Below are positions 29,974-36,534 of a stretch of DNA of 36,534 nt, one piece after another; within the stretch, counting starts at the first letter, position 1, and each line of letters opens with the position of its first letter. The stretch is from positions 1-36,534 of the IMG/VR virus record IMGVR_UViG_3300042547_000045. One strand, 5' to 3'. The notes below the pieces were generated by a model. The model had not been told where the DNA came from and searched no databases. It was given only the letters and a program-made list of their open reading frames with translations. Both the position numbers and the translations under genes were made by a program. The stretch is from a virus.

Positions 29974-30533
29974 CTTTTCGTCCTCGTGCGGTATCTTGTG
30001 ATTTGCTCACCCAATGTTTTGCCCAAGTTGTTAGCCACTTGAGTTGCGTTATTTTCTAACGCGGGTCGCAGGAACGGGTGAGCCGGGTTCCTAGCCGATC
30101 CAAATTCTTGCGCCACCGCCCGAGCGTCGTAGGGGAAACCCTGAGAGATGGCAAACTTCTTAAACTTCTTTTGGTAAGCCGACGGGTTGCTTTCCAAAAG
30201 CGATTTGTTTTGTTCCCTGAACTGCGCCCGCAGCTTTTTTGGGAATGCCTTGGTCGTGACCGCCGCAATCACCGCATCGTTAGGATCGACGTACTTTGAG
30301 CGTTGATCCCTGCGGTTTGGCCTACGCGCCTCGACCTGAAGATGCTTTGCAAGCGCACCTGTATCGACAGGAGCTGTAGCTTTGGCGTCTGCCAAGACCG
30401 GCTGCATCGCTTTACGCATGGCCGGTATCAGCACCCGGCTTCGTGCTTTCTTGTCGCCAATTTCCTCGGCAAGTTCATTGAAAGCGCCGATCACATCAGA
30501 CAGACCTTCAACTTTGAATGTGAAGCCTGCCAT
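29970..30533 (-). CDS. HK97 gp10-like tail completion/neck protein
   Basis: 187 residues: FKVEGLSDVIGAFNELAEE, RSRVLIPAMRKAMQPVLADAKATAPVDTGALAKHLQVEARRP, a basic middle and the family close NPAHPFLRPALENNATQVANNLGKTL. The 'APVDTGALA' and 'PFLRPA' marks are typical of the HK97 gp10 family, which normally lies between head-closure and tail-terminator genes. Here it comes after both tail tube genes and two small genes. Overlaps the chaperone by four bases. Confidence 0.82.
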   Translation of the reverse strand: MAGFTFKVEGLSDVIGAFNELAEEIGDKKARSRVLIPAMRKAMQPVLADAKATAPVDTGALAKHLQVEARRPNRRDQRSKYVDPNDAVIAAVTTKAFPKKLRAQFREQNKSLLESNPSAYQKKFKKFAISQGFPYDARAVAQEFGSARNPAHPFLRPALENNATQVANNLGKTLGEQITRYRTRTKR

Positions 30534-30539
30534 GATGAC

Positions 30540-30764
30540 CTACTGTGGCTTAATGATCTTGTAGAAGATTTGCGTGTTGATTGCGATAGCGTACTCGACG
30601 ACTTCCTCGGGAGTCATCTTGTCGGCATGACGCGCAGCAATCTCGTGCGCTAACGAAATCGCCGTCATCCTTTGTTGTGTGAACCCAAACCAGTCCTTGC
30701 GAGATTCGGCTTGAGTCACAAGAAAGGAAAGAAGGTCATTCGTGTTTTGTATTGTCGTGGTCAT
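30540..30764 (-). CDS. Small hypothetical protein, tail module
   Basis: 74 residues, helical: TNDLLSFLVTQAESRKDWFGFTQQRM, then AHEIAARHADKMTPEEVVEYAIAINTQIFY. No family recognised. In line between the tail tube and gp10-like genes with only 2-6 nt gaps, so translated as part of the structural operon. Could be a minor assembly factor. Confidence 0.6.
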   Translation of the reverse strand: MTTTIQNTNDLLSFLVTQAESRKDWFGFTQQRMTAISLAHEIAARHADKMTPEEVVEYAIAINTQIFYKIIKPQ

Positions 30765-30766
30765 GT

Positions 30767-30964
30767 TTACTCTTGTGGTGCAGGCTTACTATCCACCACG
30801 GGATGATATTCAGCCAACAAAGATAAAACCACATGATCGACGGTTCCGGGCTTGGCTTTGGCTAGGGCCGCCGCGACTTCCTTGGGAGAAACCGCAGCAG
30901 ACCGAGCCAAGGCCCGAATGTCGCCGTAGCTTGAGCCGATTTCCTCAACGACATCAGAGAGCAT
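30767..30964 (-). CDS. Small hypothetical protein, tail module
   Basis: 65 residues: MLSDVVEEIGSSYGDIRALARSA, AAVSPKEVAAALAKAKPGTVDHVVLSLLAEYHP. Helical with a possible HTH-like turn (SPKEVAAALAKA). It starts within the stop codon of the second tail tube gene (TAATG), so its translation is coupled to that gene. Function unknown. Confidence 0.6.
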   Translation of the reverse strand: MLSDVVEEIGSSYGDIRALARSAAVSPKEVAAALAKAKPGTVDHVVLSLLAEYHPVVDSKPAPQE

Positions 30965-31482
30965 TAGCTGTTACTCCATCCGTACTGATTGCCACGCGGG
31001 TGAATCGTAAAGACGCACTTGGCTTCCGCACCCGGCTGTGCGTCGATTTGGAATTGCGACACGCGGCCATTGAAGGCGTAAGCGACCGTGTTGGTGCCGT
31101 CATACGCAGCCACCACAAACGTGCGATCCACGGTGCCGTTGTAGGCGTCCGAACGAATCTGAAGCAGGCCGGTGTCTGAAGGATTCCAAGCTGCCGTGAT
31201 GGTCATCGAGGTGGGTGCGGATTGCGTCGGGATTTTGTCCGACTGACGAGAACCGGCAATTGAGAAGTTTGCCATCGCATCGTCTTGACCGAATGCGGGG
31301 ACAGCTTCAACGTTCAGTTCAGCGCCCGCAGCCCCCGTGCCGCCCGCAGAAGTGCCAACAATGGTGGCGACTTGCGCCGACCACACCGACAGGTTAGCCG
31401 TGGACAAAGGCGTGGGAGTGGCACCCGTTTGATACCACAACGATGCACTAAAGCCGGGAAGAACTTTGTTGGGCAGTGCCAT
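30964..31482 (-). CDS. Tail tube protein, second copy
   Basis: 172 residues, paralogue of the preceding gene. It shares the 15-residue start MALPNKVLPGFSASL. From LNVEAVPAFGQ to the end (about 116 residues) it differs at only about eleven positions, including identical KIPTQSAPTS and AEAKCVFTIHPRGNQYGW. Residues ~16-55 are clearly different and about 8 residues longer, with an Ala/Gly-rich GTSAGGTGAAGAE. Ribosome site GAGGT six nt before the ATG. Predicted to build the tube that carries DNA. Whether it forms a second ring type, a mixed tube or a minor decoration cannot be told from sequence. Confidence 0.85.
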   Translation of the reverse strand: MALPNKVLPGFSASLWYQTGATPTPLSTANLSVWSAQVATIVGTSAGGTGAAGAELNVEAVPAFGQDDAMANFSIAGSRQSDKIPTQSAPTSMTITAAWNPSDTGLLQIRSDAYNGTVDRTFVVAAYDGTNTVAYAFNGRVSQFQIDAQPGAEAKCVFTIHPRGNQYGWSNS

Positions 31483-31490
31483 GATTTACC

Positions 31491-31985
31491 TCAAGCGTTG
31501 TTAGACCAACCGTATTGGTTGCCACGGGGGTGGATGGTGAAGACGCACTTAGCTTCAGCGCCGGGTTGTGCGTCAATTTGGAACTGACTCACGCGACCGT
31601 TGAAAGCGTAGTAGACGATGTTGGTGCCGTCAGTTGCAGAAACCACGAAGGTACGGTCAACCGTGCCGTTGTAAGCATCACCACGCATCAGCAGCAGACC
31701 GGCATCCGAGGGGTTCCAAGCTGCGGTAACCGTCAGGGAGGTCGGTGCAGATTGAGTCGGAATCTTGTCAGACTGACGCGACCCTGCAATCGAGAAGTTG
31801 GCCATTGCGTCGTCCTGACCGAAGGCCGGGACAGCCTCAACGTTCAGGATGTTGCCCGACACGGCAATGGGGGAAACGCTTGCCACAAGCGACAGTTGCG
31901 CCGTGGTCAAAGGGGTCGGGGATGCGGTCGGTTGAGCGTAAAGCGATGCGCTAAAACCGGGAAGCACTTTGTTTGGAAGGGCCAT
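31491..31985 (-). CDS. Tail tube protein, first copy
   Basis: 164 residues, first of a tandem pair. Starts MALPNKVLPGFSASLYAQ, a variable ~40 residues, then the conserved part (LNVEAVPAFGQDDAMANFSI, AAWNPSDAG, GTVDRTFVVSATDGT, FNGRVSQFQIDAQPGAEA). Strong AAAGGAA ribosome site 8 nt before the ATG, as expected of an abundant virion protein. Placement after the tail terminator and before the chaperones is that of the major tail protein. Synonymous third-base differences from the second copy are many, so the duplication is not recent. Confidence 0.88.
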   Translation of the reverse strand: MALPNKVLPGFSASLYAQPTASPTPLTTAQLSLVASVSPIAVSGNILNVEAVPAFGQDDAMANFSIAGSRQSDKIPTQSAPTSLTVTAAWNPSDAGLLLMRGDAYNGTVDRTFVVSATDGTNIVYYAFNGRVSQFQIDAQPGAEAKCVFTIHPRGNQYGWSNNA

Positions 31986-32018
31986 GATTGATTCCTTTCT
32001 GTAAAGACGCGAATTGTC

Positions 32019-32435
32019 TTATGTTGGAATGTCGAGTTGACAATCTAGAAAAATCTGTGCGAGTTTTTCTTCGTTGTCATACGAGTTGTAGAGCCACATC
32101 ACATCAACCTTGGACACATAGATGCCGTTTGGTGAACCCCCAAACAAACCGCTGTACCCGTGCAAGGATTGTAGGATTTGATTGGAAATTGTGAAACCGT
32201 CTTCTATCTGTTGCGTGAAGATGCTGACCTGAAAGATTGGCCGATCAATCCCTTTGTTGTTTTGGTTCTGACCCGTGTAAACGTCCTGATGGATGTTTCG
32301 CAGGAACCAAGTCACAAACTTGGGTTGAGTCGCAAAGTTCCGGTTGAACGCCGCATAGACGGGGACAGGCGTGACGACAGCTTGCAGCGCCGCTTGGATT
32401 GCCTTGCCGTAGACGACGGGATTGCTCTGTGCCAT
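32019..32435 (-). CDS. Tail terminator/DUF3168-like protein
   Basis: 138 residues: SNPVVYGKAIQAALQAVVTPVPVYAAFNRNFATQPKFVTWFL then DRPIFQVSIFTQQIEDGFTISNQILQSLHGY and a closing strand YVSKVDVMWLYNS. The plan (N-terminal helix, 'VPVYAA...P.FVTW', then a beta strand with vQVSIFt and paired helix) resembles DUF3168/tail-terminator proteins that cap the tube at the neck. The position between head closure and tube fits. Confidence 0.68.
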   Translation of the reverse strand: MAQSNPVVYGKAIQAALQAVVTPVPVYAAFNRNFATQPKFVTWFLRNIHQDVYTGQNQNNKGIDRPIFQVSIFTQQIEDGFTISNQILQSLHGYSGLFGGSPNGIYVSKVDVMWLYNSYDNEEKLAQIFLDCQLDIPT

Positions 32436-32436
32436 A

Positions 32437-32781
32437 TCAGACCGCCGCCACAGGATCGTTGCGATAGCACATGAAGGTGATGCTCATGCGGTCGTTAGCC
32501 TCTCGGCAGTCACTGATGCGCCACTCATGCCCGCGCCAAGTGATTGAATACAGGTCTTGCCGATCCACCATCTGTTTGGTGTTGGGCGTGTAGTTCAGTG
32601 TCAACTGCACCAAGTCCTGATACAGACGGTACTTCTCGGAGATGCGAAGACTGTTGGACACGTCTGAGACACGCGCACGGGTATCGAACCACTTGGTTTG
32701 AGTGGTCGATTGCTCGCCGAAATCCGACTTACCGAAAGTCAGATTGTTGACCGCGATGTTCTCAAACCGTGCGATTGCCAT
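32437..32781 (-). CDS. Head closure / head-tail adaptor protein
   Basis: 114 residues: MAIARFENIAVNNLTFGKSDFGEQSTTQTKWFDTRARV, LRISEKYRLYQDLVQLTLNYT, then RQDLYSITWRGHEWRISDCREANDRMSITFMCYRND. Typical head-closure elements are a 'W.T.' strand, an 'Y.I.WrG..wrI...R...dr..itfmC' tail as in SPP1 gp16-like/HK97 gp7 families. Plugs the portal after packaging and docks the tail. Identity inferred from order and pattern. Confidence 0.7.
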   Translation of the reverse strand: MAIARFENIAVNNLTFGKSDFGEQSTTQTKWFDTRARVSDVSNSLRISEKYRLYQDLVQLTLNYTPNTKQMVDRQDLYSITWRGHEWRISDCREANDRMSITFMCYRNDPVAAV

Positions 32782-33468
32782 TTACATCACCAAAGGCTTG
32801 TAAGGCCGCAAAAGAGCAGTCACGCCGAAGGGGATGTCGCGAAGCATTCCCTCGGTGCTGTTGCTGCGGTTGTTGTAGAGGTGAGTCAATAGCAGCAGAC
32901 CGGCCTGTTTGATTACGGGATACGCCGCCAATGGACTAGCTTCCACGGTGTATTCGCAGACCACCGGAGAGGTCATAAAGACATTCAAACTGCTAGGAAG
33001 ATCGGCAAGGATCACCTTATTGCCGCTGTTGTCGTACATATACTGACTTGCAGCAAGGGGCACGAAAACAGAAGGCGTGTCGTCGTTCCAATAGCCAACA
33101 CTATTGATGGTGACGCCGTTGTTGCCGTTGTAGTTGCAGCCCGTTGATCCTTGGCTTACCTCGGGCAAGTCAAGCGACAGAGGAACGCCGTACAGACTGC
33201 TTGCGTTGTAGTACACGCGATAGCTGATCGGCATGATCGGCAGACCGATCAAGTCCTCGATGGCCTGACGAGTCGCAACCTCTAGCCCTGACAAGTAGCT
33301 GTCTTGAGATTCGTCATTGAACAGGTTTAGCTGCTGCGTGACTTCTTCAAGCGTGAGCCAGGGGGTCGCGTTGTCGCGGTTGATCTGCTCAAACTTCGCG
33401 TAGTTGAAAGGGTTGCGGGTCGGCGCAAGCGCCGGTCCCCCATACGTCAGATAGTTGTTGACTGACAT
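32782..33468 (-). CDS. Head-tail connector protein (gp6-like)
   Basis: 228 residues. After a tail (MSVNNYLTYGGPALAPTRNP), TPWLTLEEVTQQLNLFNDE...YLSGLEVATRQAIEDLIGLPIMPISYRVY is the typical helical opening of DnaPacking/gp6-like adaptor proteins. The C-terminal half is beta-rich with AYPVIKQAGLLLLTHLYNNRS. It attaches under the portal. It is longer than the usual ~100-110 residue gp6, with an inserted beta segment of ~80 residues (SLYGVPLSLDLPEV...). Confidence 0.72.
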   Translation of the reverse strand: MSVNNYLTYGGPALAPTRNPFNYAKFEQINRDNATPWLTLEEVTQQLNLFNDESQDSYLSGLEVATRQAIEDLIGLPIMPISYRVYYNASSLYGVPLSLDLPEVSQGSTGCNYNGNNGVTINSVGYWNDDTPSVFVPLAASQYMYDNSGNKVILADLPSSLNVFMTSPVVCEYTVEASPLAAYPVIKQAGLLLLTHLYNNRSNSTEGMLRDIPFGVTALLRPYKPLVM

Positions 33469-33477
33469 GACAACCCC

Positions 33478-34506
33478 TTAGAGCTTGATCCGCACCCCTG
33501 CGAACGGGTCGCGCACGGAGCTAACCACGCGCTTTTCAGCATACATGGTCACGAATCCGGGCAGGGTCTGTTCCATCATCTGAATGCTGAATTCGGTGTG
33601 GTCGCAGATCGTCAGGAATCGCGGCCAGTTGGCAAGGTATATCGGGTACGTTGCCGACAGGTAAGGATTCGGGATCACAGGCCAACCGAAGATGTGCGCC
33701 ACCGCACCGCCGTCATCGTCACCCGTTTCGAGGAAGATGGGGAGGTTGTTGGTGTCTTTGAGTTCGCGCAGCAGTTCGATGGTTGCAGGCGCAATGTGCC
33801 AAGCCGTGCCGGGAAGCGACCAGTATTGGCCGGGCAGCTTGGAAGCCGCAGCCGTGATGTCGTTGTAGGCAATCGCGGTCGTAGCCGTTTGCGTGGCAAT
33901 CGTGTGGATGCCGTTGGTGATCGCTGTGCCCGAGGTGCCGTAGGCTGACGTTGCGCCGTCAAGGTACATATTCAGGCCACGCAGACCATCGGTTGCGCCC
34001 GTGGTGGTGGTGGTCGAACCGGCTTGGTCGGAGTTGACCGCCATCGACGCGCCTTCGAGTTGGGCAAACTCAAGCATCAGGTCTTCGACAAGCGTGGCGT
34101 CGAGGTTGTTAACGTCGGACAGGACAGCCGAGCGAATCGGCAGGCGCGCAGCAACGACGCGCACGGGAAGCTGCCAAATGGTCGTGTTCGTGTCGGGAGA
34201 GCCGGTGTTGTTCTGCACCGCATAGCCCCAAGGGTTGCCCGCTTGGTTGGTGGCATTACCCGTCTTGGCGACGAACTGCATATCGGAACCTTCGCAGTCC
34301 CGAATGCGTGCGCCTTGTCGGAAGGGGTTTGCGTAGCGCAGAGCAGCGAAGGCGTCGTCAAAGATGACGCGACCGCCAATGCCTGAGCCGGAGCCTGTAA
34401 GCGCCGATGCTTCAGAGATGTCCACCTTGACTTGGCGGTTTTCTTGGATGGCAGACTTGATGCCGTTCAACAGCAGTTCAGTTACCGTGCTTTGTTGCTT
34501 GTCCAT
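33478..34506 (-). CDS. Second major capsid protein paralogue (HK97 fold, no scaffold domain)
   Basis: 342 residues from the ATG that has AAGGA 8 nt upstream; a TTG 51 nt earlier is less likely. Strong relation to the preceding gene: GRVIFDDAFAALRYANPFR, AKTGNA...NPWGYAVQNNTG, NTTIWQLPVR, PIRSAVLSDVNNLDATLVEDLMLEFAQLEGASMAVN, TGATDGLRGLNMY and the end VVSSVRDPFAGVRIKL. It lacks the N-terminal coiled-coil domain of its partner and has a different N-arm. A plausible role is a special position such as the pentamers, in the manner of T4 gp24 beside gp23. It lies downstream of an intrinsic terminator, predicting lower expression. Confidence 0.88.
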   Translation of the reverse strand: MDKQQSTVTELLLNGIKSAIQENRQVKVDISEASALTGSGSGIGGRVIFDDAFAALRYANPFRQGARIRDCEGSDMQFVAKTGNATNQAGNPWGYAVQNNTGSPDTNTTIWQLPVRVVAARLPIRSAVLSDVNNLDATLVEDLMLEFAQLEGASMAVNSDQAGSTTTTTGATDGLRGLNMYLDGATSAYGTSGTAITNGIHTIATQTATTAIAYNDITAAASKLPGQYWSLPGTAWHIAPATIELLRELKDTNNLPIFLETGDDDGGAVAHIFGWPVIPNPYLSATYPIYLANWPRFLTICDHTEFSIQMMEQTLPGFVTMYAEKRVVSSVRDPFAGVRIKL

Positions 34507-34568
34507 TGGCGTAGTCCTTTGCAAAGTGCGCCCGAAATCCCTTTCAAAGAGACTCAATGAATCCCTTT

Positions 34569-34593
34569 GAAAAGAGGGGAGCCGAAGCCCCCC
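34569..34593 (-). terminator. Intrinsic terminator after the first capsid gene
   Basis: On the minus strand: GGGGGGC-TTCG-GCTCCCC, a 7-bp stem with one G-U pair and a UUCG tetraloop, followed directly by TCTTTTC. It starts 6 bp after the stop codon of the first capsid gene and leaves ~60 bp to the next ATG. It would let most transcripts end after the first capsid gene while some read through into the second capsid and tail genes. Confidence 0.8.
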
Positions 34594-34599
34594 ACTTTA

Positions 34600-35943
34600 T
34601 TAAGCGCCCGTAGCGGTCGAGCGATAGCGAACCCCTGCGAAGGGATCGCGCACGCTCGTGGCCAAACGCTTCTCACCGAAGAAGGTGATGAAGCCCGGAG
34701 CCGTTTGGTCGTAGCGACGCATGACCATGTTCAGACGGTCGATGATCGTGTGGAACCGGCTGAAGTCTGCGAAGTACAGGGGGTACTTGGCGACCGTGCC
34801 TGCGGAAGCACCGGCAGCGGTGGGGGTGTCAACATAGGTGTTGACCACCACATCGAAGCCGAGCAGCTTGCCCACGATACCGTCTTCGGCGGCGGGGTGC
34901 ATACGCTCGAAAATCGGCGTGCCTTGGTTGTCCTTCAGGCCGCGAATTGCCGAGAGCATGACCGGGTTGATCATCCACTTGGCGTTCGGCGTCCAGTAGG
35001 CTTGCGGCAGCGCATAAACCATGTTCACGAGGTCTTGGAATTGCACGTTGTTCGCGCTTGCAAAACCGTTCGTGGTCAATTGGTCATACGTTGCCAGGGA
35101 GTGCAGGCCGGAGGTCGAGGAAGTACCCGAAGAACCGAATGCAGCCGTAGAGGTCGTGCCGCCCGTGTAGGTGGAATTTGCGCCACCGTACTGGTCAAGA
35201 CCACGCAGACCATCAGCGCCGCCGGTGGTCACCGAAGTGCCCGTGCCGGTCTGATCGTCGTTGATGATCATGGACAGGGCTTCGGCTTGCGCGAATTCGG
35301 CAAGCATATCGTCCACCACGTTCGCTTCCAAACCGTCGATGTCGTCGAGTGCGGCAGTACGGATCGGGAATTGGACGTTGATGTCCTTCAGCACCAGTTG
35401 CCAAATCGAGGTGTTTTCAGTCGTTGCTGCGCCGTTGTTCTGAATGGCGTAGCCCCACTGAGCGCCTGCGTTGCCGGTCTTGACCCGGAACTGATAGGAC
35501 GAACCCTCGGTAGCCACGGTACGCGACAGGCCGCGCATCGGGTTATACATACGCAGAGCCACGAACACGGGATCGTATGCGGTACGACCGCCCTTGCCGT
35601 CGCCGCCTGCGGTCAGCAGAGAGGCTTCGTTCATGTATGCGTAGTACTGAGACTCGTCAGCGAACATCTTGAGTTCCTTCTCGAAACTCTTGCCGCCGTT
35701 TGCGTACTCTTTCAGTTGCTCACGCACGCTACGGTTGACATCAGCGCGAATCGACTTAGCGATGGGTCGGATGATGCTCGGAGCGTTCAGGCTTGCGACC
35801 TTGGCTTCCAAGGTGGCGACCTTCTCAGTCAGTTCAGCCTTGGCAGCTTCGACCGACTCGTTAGCCTTGGCTGCGATTTCTTCAGCTTTGGCAAGGGTAG
35901 ACGCTTCGATTGCGTCCAACTTTTCGATGATTTCCTTAGACAT
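34600..35943 (-). CDS. Major capsid protein (HK97 fold) with N-terminal scaffold-like domain
   Basis: 447 residues. N-terminal coiled coil (MSKEIIEKLDAIEAS, ...KAELTEKVATLEAKVASL, to ~100) is the delta/scaffold domain normally removed by the prohead protease. Then the HK97 fold: GRTAYDPVFVALRMYNPMRG, YQFRVKTGNAGAQWGYAIQN, TSIWQLVLKDINVQFPIRTAALDDIDGLEANVVDDMLAEFAQAEA, GGADGLRGLDQY, and the close FGEKRLATSVRDPFAGVRYRS. AAAGG ribosome site seven nt before the ATG and a strong terminator afterwards mark it as the abundant shell protein. Preceded by the protease as expected. Confidence 0.93.
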   Translation of the reverse strand: MSKEIIEKLDAIEASTLAKAEEIAAKANESVEAAKAELTEKVATLEAKVASLNAPSIIRPIAKSIRADVNRSVREQLKEYANGGKSFEKELKMFADESQYYAYMNEASLLTAGGDGKGGRTAYDPVFVALRMYNPMRGLSRTVATEGSSYQFRVKTGNAGAQWGYAIQNNGAATTENTSIWQLVLKDINVQFPIRTAALDDIDGLEANVVDDMLAEFAQAEALSMIINDDQTGTGTSVTTGGADGLRGLDQYGGANSTYTGGTTSTAAFGSSGTSSTSGLHSLATYDQLTTNGFASANNVQFQDLVNMVYALPQAYWTPNAKWMINPVMLSAIRGLKDNQGTPIFERMHPAAEDGIVGKLLGFDVVVNTYVDTPTAAGASAGTVAKYPLYFADFSRFHTIIDRLNMVMRRYDQTAPGFITFFGEKRLATSVRDPFAGVRYRSTATGA

Positions 35944-35945
35944 GA

Positions 35946-36534
35946 TTAGCCTTTCAGACGATTGGAAAGATGCTTGAGAATTTCCCGCTGCTCAAGAGCA
36001 GCAAGCAATTCGGCTTCGGTCGCTTCCGCATCAGGCTCACCCTGATTCGGCGCAATTTCAAGAACGGTCGTCACAACCTCACGCTGCTCCAACACTTTCT
36101 TGAAGGTAGATGCGGCAGCGACCGCATCTTTCTTGGACAGCCCTGCTTCACGCAAAGCCTTCTCCAAAATCTTGAGATCAGCAGAACCATCAGGTCGGAA
36201 GAATTCCAACTTGTGAACCTCTGCCATCGGGTTGTTGGGATGCATTACGACGGAGACTTCTCTGAGTCCGCCTTGCGAAATTTGGAAATAACCTTCCTCC
36301 ATGTCGCTACCGCTTTGGAGGGGATTGCCTTCAGCATCGACCATACAGTATTCATCTGCGTATGCTCCTACAGAGACACCGCCGAACATAGCCGGGGATT
36401 CGGTCATCACCTGATACAGATCAGACCCTTGAGTGGTGTTCAGGTACAGACGGCCTTCTGCCATCATGCCCTTGTCAGTGAATTCGAATGCAGTCCACTC
36501 ACCCACCGGCATTGCATCGGCGTTGTGATTGACA
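35946..36534 (-). CDS. Prohead protease, HK97 type (N-terminus cut by window edge)
   Basis: Serine protease (U35-like) that matures the capsid by removing scaffold domains. The visible ~196 residues begin VNHNADAMPVGEWTAFEF, where the His is likely catalytic (family pattern 'NH....P.G.w'), continue with GMMAEGRLYL, then FGGVSVGAYADEY, GGLREVSVVMHPNNPMAEV (Ser in the 'REVSVV' strand, the probable nucleophile), and a long helical C-terminal tail. The N-terminal ~50 residues lie outside the window: the frame is open to the edge and the first in-window ATG would remove the catalytic His. Ends two bases before the first capsid ATG. Confidence 0.9.
   Translation of the reverse strand, partial: VNHNADAMPVGEWTAFEFTDKGMMAEGRLYLNTTQGSDLYQVMTESPAMFGGVSVGAYADEYCMVDAEGNPLQSGSDMEEGYFQISQGGLREVSVVMHPNNPMAEVHKLEFFRPDGSADLKILEKALREAGLSKKDAVAAASTFKKVLEQREVVTTVLEIAPNQGEPDAEATEAELLAALEQREILKHLSNRLKG

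Noticed and set aside
34567-35949. 460-codon open frame antisense to the first capsid gene
   Set aside because: Composition (His/Arg/Val-rich) is that of antisense reading through GC-rich codons; no ribosome site or family pattern.

Overview
The window is almost the whole genome of a tailed siphovirus of the HK97 morphological type, roughly 55% GC by eye. No bacterial housekeeping gene, integrase, CRISPR array, tRNA or insertion sequence was seen. The host is probably a Gram-negative bacterium. The families seen (a Mom-like DNA modifier, NinB, Erf, a replisome-organiser-like protein, collagen-like and LamG fibres) recall phages of aquatic Burkholderiales and relatives, but that placement is an inference. 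The portal gene runs off the left edge and the prohead protease runs off the right edge. In this phage type those genes are neighbours, so the sequence is a circular or circularly permuted genome opened in the portal/protease region. Simply joining the two edges does not rebuild an intact protease, so some sequence is probably missing at the junction.

Layout. (1) The late operon is on the minus strand. It begins with terS (3236), terL and the portal, leaves the left edge, re-enters at the right edge with the protease, and continues leftwards: two paralogous major capsid proteins, head-tail connectors, two paralogous tail tube proteins, tail chaperones with a -1 frameshift, tape measure, tail tip, collagen-like and LamG fibres, a cluster of small membrane proteins, a GH24 endolysin, and a methyltransferase-glycosyltransferase-TPR fusion ending at 12048. 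(2) Three further minus-strand genes lie before terS: a Dps-like/DUF5856 protein, a small protein, and an HNH nuclease lacking a normal start codon. A 26-bp palindrome between the HNH gene and terS is a candidate packaging (cos) or regulatory site. (3) A divergent non-coding region of about 600 bp (4315-4909) is packed with inverted repeats, including a 27-nt-arm stem with internal hairpins and a possible pseudoknot. It is the best candidate here for an undescribed structured RNA. (4) The early operon is on the plus strand (4910-12006), tightly packed with ATGA/TGATG overlaps. It encodes an XRE-sigma region 4 regulator, small membrane proteins, a replisome-organiser-like protein, HTH protein, Mom-like modifier, NinB, two small nucleases, Erf annealing protein, YqaJ exonuclease and SSB, then small accessory proteins. 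Early and late operons converge at two GC-rich hairpins near 12000.

How it works together (inference). Early genes take over transcription through the sigma-like protein, start replication with host polymerase and helicase, and recombine and modify the DNA (Erf/YqaJ/SSB/NinB, Mom). Late genes build a head and a tail that each carry two versions of their main subunit. A strong intrinsic terminator after the first capsid gene would set it above everything downstream. The Gly-Pro-Thr collagen-like fibre and the glycosyltransferase fusion at the end of the same operon suggest glycosylated fibres.
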